The notes below the pieces were generated by a model. That model worked only from the letters and a program-made list of their open reading frames with translations, made no database searches and was not told where the DNA came from. 10,471 nucleotides of DNA from Burkholderiales bacterium (GTDB lineage Bacteria; Pseudomonadota; Gammaproteobacteria; Burkholderiales; SHXO01). Below, piece after piece: positions 1-6,214 of the stretch. The position numbers and the translations under genes were made by a program. The stretch lies in assembly GCA_026125625.1 (NCBI GenBank), contig JAHCKU010000071.1, forward strand, positions 1 through 10,471, given 5' to 3'. How positions within the stretch are numbered: the first letter of the stretch is position 1; each line of letters opens with the position of its first letter.

Positions 1-217
1 CCACGAGATCCTCGATGGCGGGCATGATGTATTTGGGAGATTTGTGAAGGTAGGGCTCCAGGTAGCTCTTCCCGACGACGCCTTCCGTGGTCTGCAGGTC
101 GATCAAGATCATGGGCCAATGATCGAAGACGCCGACTCGAGAGACGATCTTGCGTTTGAGTGGAACAAGCACGGCGCGCACCCGTACTCGATCGTATGTC
201 AGGGATGCAGTCTTCAT
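1..217 (-). CDS. Mandelate racemase / muconate lactonizing enzyme family protein, N-terminal part (cut by window edge)
   Basis: Only the first 72 codons are present; the gene continues beyond position 1. The translation begins MKTASLTYDRVRVRAVLVPL and continues with ILIDLQTTEGVVGKSYLEPY (residues 37-56). This matches the N-terminal capping domain of enolase-superfamily enzymes of the mandelate racemase type, which have V.VRAV.VPL and then VLIDL.T..GVVG.SYL. Enzymes of this superfamily abstract a proton alpha to a carboxylate and stabilise the enolate with Mg2+. The catalytic Lys/His and metal ligands lie in the barrel domain, which is off the window, so the substrate (mandelate, sugar acid, muconate) cannot be read. 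The start at 217 is well supported: GGAGG lies about six bases upstream on the minus strand. It is divergent from the LysR regulator at 522, a typical arrangement for a regulator and its target. Family assignment is fairly sure; the specific function is unknown. Confidence 0.8.
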   Translation of the reverse strand, partial: MKTASLTYDRVRVRAVLVPLKRKIVSRVGVFDHWPMILIDLQTTEGVVGKSYLEPYLHKSPKYIMPAIEDLV

Positions 218-521
218 GATTTCCTCCGTACGAGCGGACCCGCGTGCTGCCTCCAGCAGCGTCAGGCGGCTTTGAGTGCGTGCTGCATCTCGCCCATTAC
301 CGAAAGATCAGTCCTGGCGTGCCATGTCGATGCGGCTGATTCACAGCCTGAACGCGTAGGCCGGCCTTCCGCGCGATGCCGTCGGCTACACAGCCTGGTG
401 CAGTGAATGCAGATGAGAGTACGTGCGGCTATATAATTCCGCAAGCGCATATTTTTCATGATTTACATGCTCTACAGGCATGTAAACCAGGCCGCCCCTG
501 AAGCATGCGAGAGGCAAATCA
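218..521. other. Divergent intergenic region between the enolase-family gene and the LysR gene
   Basis: This 304-base stretch has no convincing gene; the short open frames across it lack family resemblance. It holds the promoters for both flanking genes. An AT-rich element at 430-437 reads TATAAT on the plus strand (432-437) and TATATA on the minus strand (430-435), so it could serve as a -10 element in either direction. A minus-strand -35-like TGAAAA lies 17 bases from TATATA. The LysR-box palindrome is at 462-486. If the minus-strand -10 is real, the palindrome would be centred about 50 bases upstream of that start site, and the enolase-family mRNA would have a leader of about 200 bases. 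The promoter assignment is inference. Confidence 0.45.
462..486. promoter_or_regulatory. Perfect 9-7-9 palindrome with LysR box (T-N11-A), likely operator of the 522 regulator
   Basis: TTTACATGC (462-470) and GCATGTAAA (478-486) are exact reverse complements separated by seven bases. The inner ATGC-N7-GCAT gives the classical LysR-type T-N11-A core (T468, A480). The site ends 35 bases before the start codon of the divergent LysR-type gene, the usual place for an autoregulatory and activation site serving both directions. The match to a LysR box is seen in the sequence; binding by the adjacent regulator is inferred. Confidence 0.7.
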
Positions 522-1424
522 ATGCTCGATGAACTGAAGGCGTTCGTTGCAGTCGTCGACAGAACTTCTCTGACGAAGGCTGCGGATGCGTTGGCGCTGA
601 CGCAGTCGGCAGTGTCTCGGCGCATCCAGCAATTGGAGGAGGCACTTGGCGCCACGCTGCTTGACAGATCAAGCAGGCCACCTACTGCCACGGCAATCGG
701 TTGGCGTATCTATCAGGCCGGAAGTACGCTGTTGCGAGATCTGGATCGGCTGATGAGCATTCCCCGGGAGGACGAGGAGCCGAGCGGCATTTTTCGTCTC
801 GGTCTGCCCCAGTTGGTGGCGGACGTAGCGCTTTTCGATATAGCGATGCAGATCAAGGCGAAATTTCCGATGCTCGACTTGAAGTGTCGTACCGAGTGGA
901 GTACGGGTCTGCAGCTGGAGCTCGCCCGCGGCGATCTGGATGCCGCTGCAGTGATGCTTCCGGCGGGTAGCGCGCAACCCGTCGGCATGCATGCGAAGTT
1001 CATCGCCACTCTGGACGTGCTTGTCGTCCAAAGCAAGCGTGATCCGATCGTCCCAAGATGCGCGCGAGTGGCGGACCTCGCTGAACAAGAGTGGATCTTG
1101 AATCCACAGGGGTGTGGCTATCGAGCTGCGCTCCAGCGTTCGATGGAAGATGTCGGCAAGCAGTTGCGTCTGGGAGTGGATATGCACGGAACCGAAACGC
1201 AGTTGCGATTGGTGGCCGCGGGGCTGGGTCTTGGATTGGCCCCGCAAAGCCTGCTTGCCACGAGCAACTATGTGCAGGATTTGGCAGTGGTCGAGGTGGC
1301 GGACTTCTCGCTGAAGCTCGACATTTGGCTCGTCCATGCAATCGAACTCGGTAATCTGAGCCGCACTTTGGACGTTCTCGACCAGGTTTTGAGTGACGCG
1401 TTTGCGGTTCGTGCTATTTCGTGA
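522..1424 (+). CDS. LysR-family transcriptional regulator
   Basis: The protein has 300 aa, the normal length for the family. An N-terminal winged helix-turn-helix spans roughly residues 3-60: LKAFVAVVDRTSLTKAADAL, then TQSAVSRRIQQLEEALGATL, matching the LysR pattern of AA..L..TQ.AVSR.I..LE..LG..L. Residues from about 92 on form the periplasmic-binding-protein-like effector domain. The wing shows RSSRPPTATAIG where most members have R..R...LT.AG, a small deviation. The start at 522 is preceded by GAGAGG about eight bases upstream. It probably senses a substrate or product of the divergent enolase-family enzyme and binds the palindrome at 462-486. Its last 11 bases overlap, on the opposite strand, the end of an acetyltransferase remnant. 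The family call is certain; the effector is unknown. Confidence 0.93.
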   Translation: MLDELKAFVAVVDRTSLTKAADALALTQSAVSRRIQQLEEALGATLLDRSSRPPTATAIGWRIYQAGSTLLRDLDRLMSIPREDEEPSGIFRLGLPQLVADVALFDIAMQIKAKFPMLDLKCRTEWSTGLQLELARGDLDAAAVMLPAGSAQPVGMHAKFIATLDVLVVQSKRDPIVPRCARVADLAEQEWILNPQGCGYRAALQRSMEDVGKQLRLGVDMHGTETQLRLVAAGLGLGLAPQSLLATSNYVQDLAVVEVADFSLKLDIWLVHAIELGNLSRTLDVLDQVLSDAFAVRAIS

Positions 1425-1617
1425 TGTCCCGGATGATGCGGCAGGGATTGCCTGTTGCAAAAACGCGTTCTGGAATATCGCGTGTGACGAAGCTGCCCGC
1501 GCCGATGACGGTTCGTGAACCGATACGCACGCCGGGAAGGATGATCGCTCCACCGCCCACCCATACGTCGGTTCCGATTTCCACCGGCTTACCGCTGCTG
1601 ATCCAACTGCGCGATAC
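1414..1617 (-). pseudogene. Truncated maltose/galactoside O-acetyltransferase-like gene (C-terminal left-handed beta-helix remnant)
   Basis: Reading the minus strand from 1617 gives 67 residues ending in TAG at 1414-1416. They include SGKPVEIGTDVWVGG, AIILPGVRIG, VIGAGSFVTRDIP and ATGNPCRIIRDI. These are the hallmark C-terminal motifs of the LacA/Maa/NodL acetyltransferases, which use acetyl-CoA to acetylate sugars: GKPV.IG..VWIGG, hexapeptide repeats, then the GNPCR.IR tail. Family members are about 185-200 aa, so roughly the first two thirds are missing. A stop (TAG, 1618-1620 on the minus strand) lies directly upstream in frame, and no start codon or ribosome site precedes the fragment. 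The homology stops at about 1617, and the alpha/beta-hydrolase gene begins 36 bases further on. I infer that the 5' part was lost when the hydrolase segment arrived. The remnant overlaps the LysR 3' end by 11 bases, as intact convergent genes often do. Confidence 0.8.
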
Positions 1618-1640
1618 CTATGTCTTTCCAGAGAACGAGC

Positions 1641-1645
1641 GAGGA
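1641..1645 (+). promoter_or_regulatory. Ribosome binding site deciding the hydrolase start
   Basis: GAGGA lies seven bases before ATG 1653. The in-frame ATG at 1620 has no purine-rich sequence at a suitable distance and sits at the edge of the acetyltransferase remnant, so 1653 is preferred. Confidence 0.5.
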
Positions 1646-1652
1646 TCTCGAC

Positions 1653-2432
1653 ATGAAGTGGGCAAAAACCGCTGACGGAACCGATATCTACTACGAGGAT
1701 ACCGGTGGGCCAGGCCCAGTGATCGTCTTCCAGTCTGGTTTCATGGGTATTCATGAAATATGGAAATATCAGGTCGAAGCGCTAAGACATGTGTATCGCT
1801 GCGTCACTCACGATAATCGTGGTCATGGTCTTTCCAGCCATCCGGAAGACGTTGCGAGCTATTCGACCGAAAGGAATGCTGAAGATCTAAAAGCGGTTAT
1901 CGACGATACCGGCATCAATGAGCCCTTTCTACTGATCAGTCATTCGATGGGAAGCGCGAATTCTGTTGCATTCACCATCAAGTATCCCTACTTGGTAAAA
2001 GCCATCGTCATGATATCCGGATCATCTATTTCGGGTGATGTGATTATCAAAAGGGGCGGGCACGAAGAAATGTTCTCTGTCCATCACACTTCGCCCAGCG
2101 CAAGCATGAAGTTCTTCAACAATCTGGGCTTGGAGAACGAAATTGCGATTGAGGCGGGTAAATGGCCTCGCTATGTGTTCCGGAATCAGACGGCGGCACT
2201 ACTGAACTACCGCCCTGGCGCGGCTGTTTCAAAGATCACGGTTCCGGTGCTCATTCTGCACGGCGCAAACGATGTTGTTGCGCCTCTAAAAGTACCCGAA
2301 GGAAATGTGGCTATGCTGCCAAACGCCAGACTTCAATCGCTTGATGGAGTAAACCACTTTCCGCAGACGGAAGATCCTGAGACGGTAAATAGGATTATCG
2401 AAGAGTTCATCAGAGAAAACGGAATGATTTAG
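1653..2432 (+). CDS. Alpha/beta-hydrolase fold protein
   Basis: The protein has 259 aa, typical of single-domain hydrolases of the esterase, lactonase and haloperoxidase type. Motifs in order are VIVFQSGFMG (oxyanion-hole strand, residues 23-32), DNRGHGLSS (54-62), the nucleophile elbow ISHSMGSANS (95-104, Ser98), LHGANDVVAP (202-211, acid Asp207) and GVNHFP (232-237, His235). The Ser-Asp-His triad is complete, so the enzyme should be active on an ester, lactone, thioester or C-C bond; the substrate cannot be inferred. The elbow has Ser in place of the usual first Gly of GxSxG (SHSMG). No signal peptide is visible, so it is likely cytoplasmic. Base composition is lower in GC than its neighbours: sampled 60-base rows gave 43-55% here against 67% in the next gene. 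Together with the broken acetyltransferase at its 5' side, this suggests horizontal acquisition. Confidence 0.9.
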   Translation: MKWAKTADGTDIYYEDTGGPGPVIVFQSGFMGIHEIWKYQVEALRHVYRCVTHDNRGHGLSSHPEDVASYSTERNAEDLKAVIDDTGINEPFLLISHSMGSANSVAFTIKYPYLVKAIVMISGSSISGDVIIKRGGHEEMFSVHHTSPSASMKFFNNLGLENEIAIEAGKWPRYVFRNQTAALLNYRPGAAVSKITVPVLILHGANDVVAPLKVPEGNVAMLPNARLQSLDGVNHFPQTEDPETVNRIIEEFIRENGMI

Positions 2433-2474
2433 TTGCGACTCGCAAGACGTGCGCGGAGGATTGCTTCGGGCCGA

Positions 2475-2504
2475 ACCGAGACGCTTGTCACTCGGATTTT
2501 GACT
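2475..2504 (+). terminator. Weak stem-loop after the hydrolase gene
   Basis: CCGAG and CTCGG pair around a ten-base loop, and the second arm (2491-2495) is followed by ATTTTGA, a short T-run. The site lies 43-72 bases after the hydrolase stop. The five-base stem and four Ts make it a marginal intrinsic terminator at best. Confidence 0.25.
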
Positions 2505-2537
2505 CAAGCCGGGCGCCGCTGTCGGCTTGCCTATAAC
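2499..2537 (+). promoter_or_regulatory. Inverted repeat framed by TTGACT and TATAAC upstream of the unknown/LarC2 operon
   Basis: CAAGCCG (2505-2511) and CGGCTTG (2523-2529) are exact reverse complements with an 11-base spacer. A -35-like TTGACT (2499-2504) abuts the left arm, and a -10-like TATAAC (2532-2537) lies two bases after the right arm. The 27-base spacing is too long for a normal sigma-70 promoter, so either one hexamer is fortuitous or a regulator would have to reshape the DNA. This is the only promoter-like structure in the 231-base gap before the gene at 2664. It could equally be a transcript hairpin. Confidence 0.3.
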
Positions 2538-2647
2538 GTAAGAGCGCAGTCCGCCGTGGCGCAGCCGTGGCAGACTGTCGATTGGCGCTGGACCATGTCG
2601 TCTTTGTCACGGCGGCGGCGCGCAAATCGGACAACGTCGGACCACAT

Positions 2648-2660
2648 GGAGAGAAGAAGG
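2648..2660 (+). promoter_or_regulatory. Purine-rich ribosome binding stretch deciding the start at 2664
   Basis: GGAGAGAAGAAGG ends three bases before ATG 2664 and contains GGAG eleven to twelve bases upstream. Earlier in-frame starts (TTG 2433, ATG 2595, ATG 2646) lack this and would add an Arg-rich extension unlike a real protein N-terminus. Confidence 0.5.
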
Positions 2661-2663
2661 CTG

Positions 2664-4433
2664 ATGCTCAAGCTCGAACGCGACCGCGCAATCGTCGCCG
2701 CCGTTGCTGCCGCGACGACCAACATAGACTGGCTTACGAATGACCGCATCGAGGCGCTTACCGGTGGACACGGCATGCTGAATCTGTCGGTCATCGCCAT
2801 CGCCGACGTGCTGGCTGCCGAGATTCTGCGCGGCACGCAAGTCGAGGTGAAATTCGCCAACGAGCGTCGCCAGCCGGTGGATGACCTGCTTGCCAAGGCG
2901 ATCGGCGTGGCGAAGAGTGCCGGCACTGATGGCGCGAATGCGGCGCTGCTTTCCGCAGTGATGCTCTACCTTGCCGGTGCGCAGGCGCAGGTCGGCATTC
3001 CCGCCGGAAATCGCAAGCTCGGTGCAACGGCGCGGATGATTGCCGGTGTCGACCGTTGCGGCGTCGCCGCCATCCCGACCGGCAAGATGAACAACAAGAT
3101 CTCCGGCTTTCCCGCGGTGCTGGCGATCAATCAGGCGATGATGGCGGGTGCACTCAGCCCCATCGACGGACGCAAGGTGCCGCCGGGCATTGCGGCGGGT
3201 CCCATCTTTGGCCACAGCACGCTCGGCGAGGACATCGTGTTTCCCACCATGGCCGAGCGCGGCGCGCGCATCGGCGCGCAGGCCATGCTCGATGCATTCG
3301 CCGGTGCAGGCATCCTGCCGCATGCGTTCAGCGCGGCGCTGTTCGGTGCCGCGGCGATCCTCGAAATCATCCATCCCGACGCTGACGTCGCCGAGCAGTA
3401 TGGACCGTACGGCAAAGTCACCAGCGCCTTCGTCGCCGGCAGCACGGCGGCGACCACCGCCGGGCTGCCCCCGGAGCTGCATTTCCGCCTCACCGGCATC
3501 GCGGTGCCCACCGGCAGGTTGATCGGCGATCTGGGCCTGATTCTCAAGGACATCGGCGGTCCATCGGTAATCGGCATGATGGCCCTCAACGAGATCATCC
3601 AGGTATTCGAGGAGTTCCATCGCTTGACCGATCCGCCGCTGGGCCATCTGTGCGCCGATGCGGTCGCCATGTTTCACGCGCTGCTGCAGCCGGGCGCTCA
3701 GCCGCACGAGGTCGCCGAGCGCCTCGCCGGGCAGCGGATCGAGAAATCGATCGACCCGGATACGACCATGCTTTCGATGAACACCGTGGCCCGCAAGGCG
3801 ACCAATGTGCAGCGCGGTCCGGTGACGGACGCTCTGATCCTGGCGTCCGAACCGCGGCGTGCCGATGCGCTGTATCGGCGCGCCGTGCGTGCGTATGACG
3901 ATCTGACGGCAGGACGCCCGCTGGCCGACGTGGTGCGCGCGCTCGATGAAGAAAGACAGGCGACGGTGGAGCAGCGCGTCGGGGCTCATATCGCCAGGCT
4001 CACCGGCAAGCCCGCGCAGATCCGGCTGACGCGCATTGCTCCCGCTGCACGCCGGGAGAGCAAGATGGCGCGCAAATGGTTCGTGTTCGACGCCGCAATC
4101 GACATCGAGCTCACGTTGGACGGCGTGACCACGTCACTCGAAGGCTTCGTGCACGAGCTGGCGCCGAAAGTGGCCCGCGGCGAAGCGCCGGAGCTGGCGC
4201 AGCTGATGTCGCTTGCTGCTCCGCTGGCCGGGGAACTGGTGGTCGCAGCAAACAACATCGCGAACGTCACGGTGCCGGCCGCCATGGCCGCTGCACTGGG
4301 TCTGCACGACCCGGCACAGGCAGCAGAGATTGCCGAAGGGGCGGCTTACCTCAGTGCAGGCATCCCGGGCAGCAAGGCGCGTGCGGAGAAAGTTGCGCTG
4401 GTCGCGCAGCGCATCGCCTCGGCGGCAGGCTGA
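2664..4433 (+). CDS. Conserved-looking protein of unknown function, partner of a LarC2-like protein
   Basis: I do not recognise this 589-aa protein. The N-terminal half is rich in Gly, Ala and motif-like blocks: GGHGMLNLS (34-42), GIPAGNRKLGATARM (111-125), RCGVAAIPTGKMNNKISG (131-148) and IFGHSTLGEDIVFPTMAERG (181-200). Such blocks suggest an enzymatic core with a bound phosphate, nucleotide or metal. Candidate ligands include His36, Cys132, His184, His220, His237, His274 and Cys330. Residues 340-460 are more charged and helical, and a C-terminal segment (470-589) has WFVFDAAIDIELTLDG followed by Ala-rich helices. There is no signal peptide or clear membrane segment. Some Gly-rich stretches recall serine/cysteine dehydratase-type folds, but the three cluster cysteines of iron-sulfur serine dehydratases are not evident, so I do not claim that. 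The stop is separated by one base from the start of the LarC2-like gene, so the two are almost certainly co-translated. High GC and codon use support a real gene. Confidence 0.85.
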   Translation: MLKLERDRAIVAAVAAATTNIDWLTNDRIEALTGGHGMLNLSVIAIADVLAAEILRGTQVEVKFANERRQPVDDLLAKAIGVAKSAGTDGANAALLSAVMLYLAGAQAQVGIPAGNRKLGATARMIAGVDRCGVAAIPTGKMNNKISGFPAVLAINQAMMAGALSPIDGRKVPPGIAAGPIFGHSTLGEDIVFPTMAERGARIGAQAMLDAFAGAGILPHAFSAALFGAAAILEIIHPDADVAEQYGPYGKVTSAFVAGSTAATTAGLPPELHFRLTGIAVPTGRLIGDLGLILKDIGGPSVIGMMALNEIIQVFEEFHRLTDPPLGHLCADAVAMFHALLQPGAQPHEVAERLAGQRIEKSIDPDTTMLSMNTVARKATNVQRGPVTDALILASEPRRADALYRRAVRAYDDLTAGRPLADVVRALDEERQATVEQRVGAHIARLTGKPAQIRLTRIAPAARRESKMARKWFVFDAAIDIELTLDGVTTSLEGFVHELAPKVARGEAPELAQLMSLAAPLAGELVVAANNIANVTVPAAMAAALGLHDPAQAAEIAEGAAYLSAGIPGSKARAEKVALVAQRIASAAG

Positions 4434-4434
4434 C

Positions 4435-4941
4435 ATGCCGCCGGATCTGCTCATCCTCGTACATGTCGACGACGCCACCGGCGAGACGCTGCAGCACGTC
4501 ACCGACCGCATAATCGCTGCCGGTGCCCGCAGCGTGCAGATCCTCGGCACCACGACGAAGAAAGGCCGCCCCGGTCACGTGTGCCTGATCGATCTGCCGT
4601 CGGAGCGCGAGGACGACGTGGCGACGATCCTCGCCGTCGAGCTCGGCGCATGGGGCTATCGCATCCTCGAGTCGCGCCACCGGCACTTCGACATTTCGCT
4701 GAAGCCGAGGTCGGTGCAGGTCGCGCACCGCGGCAAGATGCTCGCCGCAGAGGTGCGTTGCAAGTACATCCGCAACGACGGCCGGCTGCTCGCCGTCAAG
4801 GTCGATCACGACGACCTCGTGCGCCTGCAGGCCGCGCTCGCGCAGCACGGCACGGAGGTCTCGGTGCGTGTGCTGCGAACGGCGTGCGAACGCGATGCGT
4901 GGCGAGCGCCCGATGCACAAAGCCTGGAAATCGACCTCTAG
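4435..4941 (+). CDS. Stand-alone LarC2-like (nickel-pincer cofactor cyclometallase C-terminal domain) protein
   Basis: The 168-aa protein opens with LILVHVDDATGETLQHVTDR (residues 6-25) and AAGARSVQILGTTTKKGRPG (28-47). These match the LarC C-terminal half, which has (N)xDDMTGE....v.e.L.eAGA.DV...p...KKgRPg. It then has a segment equivalent to the RETTTLGVR region (AVELGAWGYR, 67-76). In known LarC, the CTP-dependent nickel insertase that completes the nickel-pincer nucleotide of lactate racemase, this LarC2 part binds the nucleotide and follows a LarC1 part of about 250 residues. Here LarC1 is absent: the preceding reading frame is the unrelated 589-aa protein, ending in TGA one base before this ATG. 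It may therefore act with that protein in a different metal or nucleotide reaction. LarC2 resemblance is judged from motifs by eye; the role is inference. Confidence 0.72.
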   Translation: MPPDLLILVHVDDATGETLQHVTDRIIAAGARSVQILGTTTKKGRPGHVCLIDLPSEREDDVATILAVELGAWGYRILESRHRHFDISLKPRSVQVAHRGKMLAAEVRCKYIRNDGRLLAVKVDHDDLVRLQAALAQHGTEVSVRVLRTACERDAWRAPDAQSLEIDL

Positions 4942-4980
4942 CCGGGCGGGTCCTCATCTGGGAACGGTGGACGACGGCTT

Positions 4981-5012
4981 CCGCGACAGCGCCTGGAATT
5001 AGCCGGTCGCGG
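4981..5012. terminator. Stem-loop in the convergent gap between the LarC2-like gene and the LysR gene
   Basis: CCGCGAC (4981-4987) and GTCGCGG (5006-5012) are exact reverse complements around an 18-base loop. The site lies between two convergent genes (stops at 4941 and 5058), where a bidirectional terminator is expected. There is no T-run on either side, so it may only slow transcription or be chance in GC-rich DNA. Confidence 0.25.
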
Positions 5013-5057
5013 GAGAACGAGCGACAGCCATGCTCTCGGCAGAGGGGCTTCCCGTCG

Positions 5058-5969
5058 CTATGCTGCCGCCTCTTTGCGCAGCCAATCGCGAAACGCCACC
5101 AGCCTCGGGAGGCTGGAACACTCGGCGCGGTACACAACGTAGTAGGCCAAGGGCGAGACGAGGGTTATTTCGGGGAACAACCTGACCAGGTGTCCCGTTG
5201 CCAGATCGTCACGGGCCATCACGCTGCGAGCGAGCGCGATTCCACGGGCGTCGATGGCCGCTTGCAGGACCGCAGCCGAATTGTTGATCTTCATGCCGCG
5301 CGCCGTAGCGACCTCCAGCACACCCGCTTTCTGCAGCCATGTCTCCCAGGTGGGAAAGCCAGTGTGGCTGTCCATCGACAGATCGTGAATGAGCGTTTCC
5401 CGCGCCAGATCGCCCGGCTTCTGCAAGTGCCCGTGCTCGCGTAGCAGTCTGGGTGAACACACCGGGAAGACCTCTTCGTCCATCAGCTTCTCCGCGACGA
5501 GTCCTGGCCAGCTTCCCGTGCCGTAGCGCACGCCGATATCGATTCGCTGGGCAACGAAATCCACCGGCTTGAGGTTGGTGTCCAAGCGCACGTCGGTGTC
5601 GGGGCAGGCAGCCTGGAAGCGCTCGATGCGCGGTAGCAGCCACCTGGCGGCAAAAGCCGGACTGACGGTGACAGTGAGAACGCCGTTGCTCGATCTCTCT
5701 TTGAGCCGCTCCAGGCCAAGTGCAAGCCTGTCGAATCCCGCACGGATCTCCGGCAGTGCGCGTTCAGCCGCCTCGGTGGGGACCAGTCGGACCCGTCCGC
5801 TGGTACCACGATGGAATAGAGGCGTGCCCAGCCATTCCTCGAGCGTACGCACGAGCTGGCCAACTGCAGCAGGTGTGACGTGGAGTTCCGCCGCCGCCGC
5901 GGAAAAGCTCTGATGGCGGGCGCTGGCCTCGAATGCACGCAGTGCATTCAAATGAACGGGCGACTTCAT
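5058..5969 (-). CDS. LysR-family transcriptional regulator, GcvA-like
   Basis: The protein has 303 aa. The DNA-binding domain (residues 6-64) reads LNALRAFEASARHQSFSAAA, then TPAAVGQLVRTLEEWLGTPL and FHRGTSGRVRLVPTEAA, the pattern of the GcvA subgroup. The effector domain follows, with LTVTVSPAFAARWLLPRI (97-114), IDIGVRYGTGSWPGL, VFPVCSPRLL and GIALARSVMARDDLATGHLV. All are characteristic of GcvA/AmpR-like regulators. It is divergent from the Tat-protein/oxidase/dehydrogenase cluster starting at 6215, which is its most likely target. It converges with the LarC2-like gene, which makes that operon a less likely target. The ribosome site is weak (GAAAGAAAATC region), consistent with low expression. 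The effector is unknown. Confidence 0.93.
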   Translation of the reverse strand: MKSPVHLNALRAFEASARHQSFSAAAAELHVTPAAVGQLVRTLEEWLGTPLFHRGTSGRVRLVPTEAAERALPEIRAGFDRLALGLERLKERSSNGVLTVTVSPAFAARWLLPRIERFQAACPDTDVRLDTNLKPVDFVAQRIDIGVRYGTGSWPGLVAEKLMDEEVFPVCSPRLLREHGHLQKPGDLARETLIHDLSMDSHTGFPTWETWLQKAGVLEVATARGMKINNSAAVLQAAIDARGIALARSVMARDDLATGHLVRLFPEITLVSPLAYYVVYRAECSSLPRLVAFRDWLRKEAAA

Positions 5970-5972
5970 ATC

Positions 5973-6007
5973 GATAAAGATTTTCTTTCAGAGACAGACA
6001 CTTTATC
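5973..6007. promoter_or_regulatory. Inverted repeat in the divergent promoter region of the GcvA-like regulator
   Basis: GATAAAG (5973-5979) and CTTTATC (6001-6007) are exact reverse complements, with centres 28 bases apart. They start four bases upstream of the regulator's ATG. The position suits autoregulation, but the spacing is not a typical LysR box and the arms are AT-rich, so chance is possible. No convincing sigma-70 promoter was found in 5970-6214 for either gene. Confidence 0.25.
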
Positions 6008-6214
6008 CCGTTTGCCGGCAGCCCGGGAAGCAGTAAACAATCTCCTCCGTCTTGAGGAACATCGGTAATACGGCACTGGGAGGGTTACGCCAGACGTGGT
6101 CTCTCTGAATAGTTTTTCTTACAGCTCGCCGTCGCTGCCGACCTCATTGCCGGCGGACCCACTGTATGGCGGGATACCGTCACCCAATCGCTTGGATTAC
6201 GAAAGGAGACCTGT

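Noticed and set aside
44..406. Plus-strand open frame of 120 codons at the left edge
   Set aside because: It lies opposite the enolase-family N-terminus and the divergent promoter region, and its translation resembles nothing known.
669..1754. Minus-strand open frame of 361 codons opposite the LysR gene
   Set aside because: It is an antisense shadow. The real minus-strand coding signal here is in another frame (the acetyltransferase remnant at 1414-1617).
2433..2663. N-terminal extension of the unknown protein from TTG 2433
   Set aside because: The first 77 codons are Arg/Ser/Thr-rich and lack a ribosome site at TTG; the purine-rich stretch before ATG 2664 fits better.
2607..3989. Long minus-strand open frame of 460 codons opposite the 589-aa gene
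   Set aside because: It is rich in His, Arg and Gly with no recognisable motif, as expected for a shadow of a high-GC gene; the plus-strand frame has motif-like blocks and a coupled neighbour.
4922..5006. Imperfect direct repeat (GCCTGGAA ... TAGCCGG at 4922-4945 and 4991-5006)
   Set aside because: The shared blocks are only 7-8 bases with different internal spacing; chance similarity in GC-rich DNA is likely.
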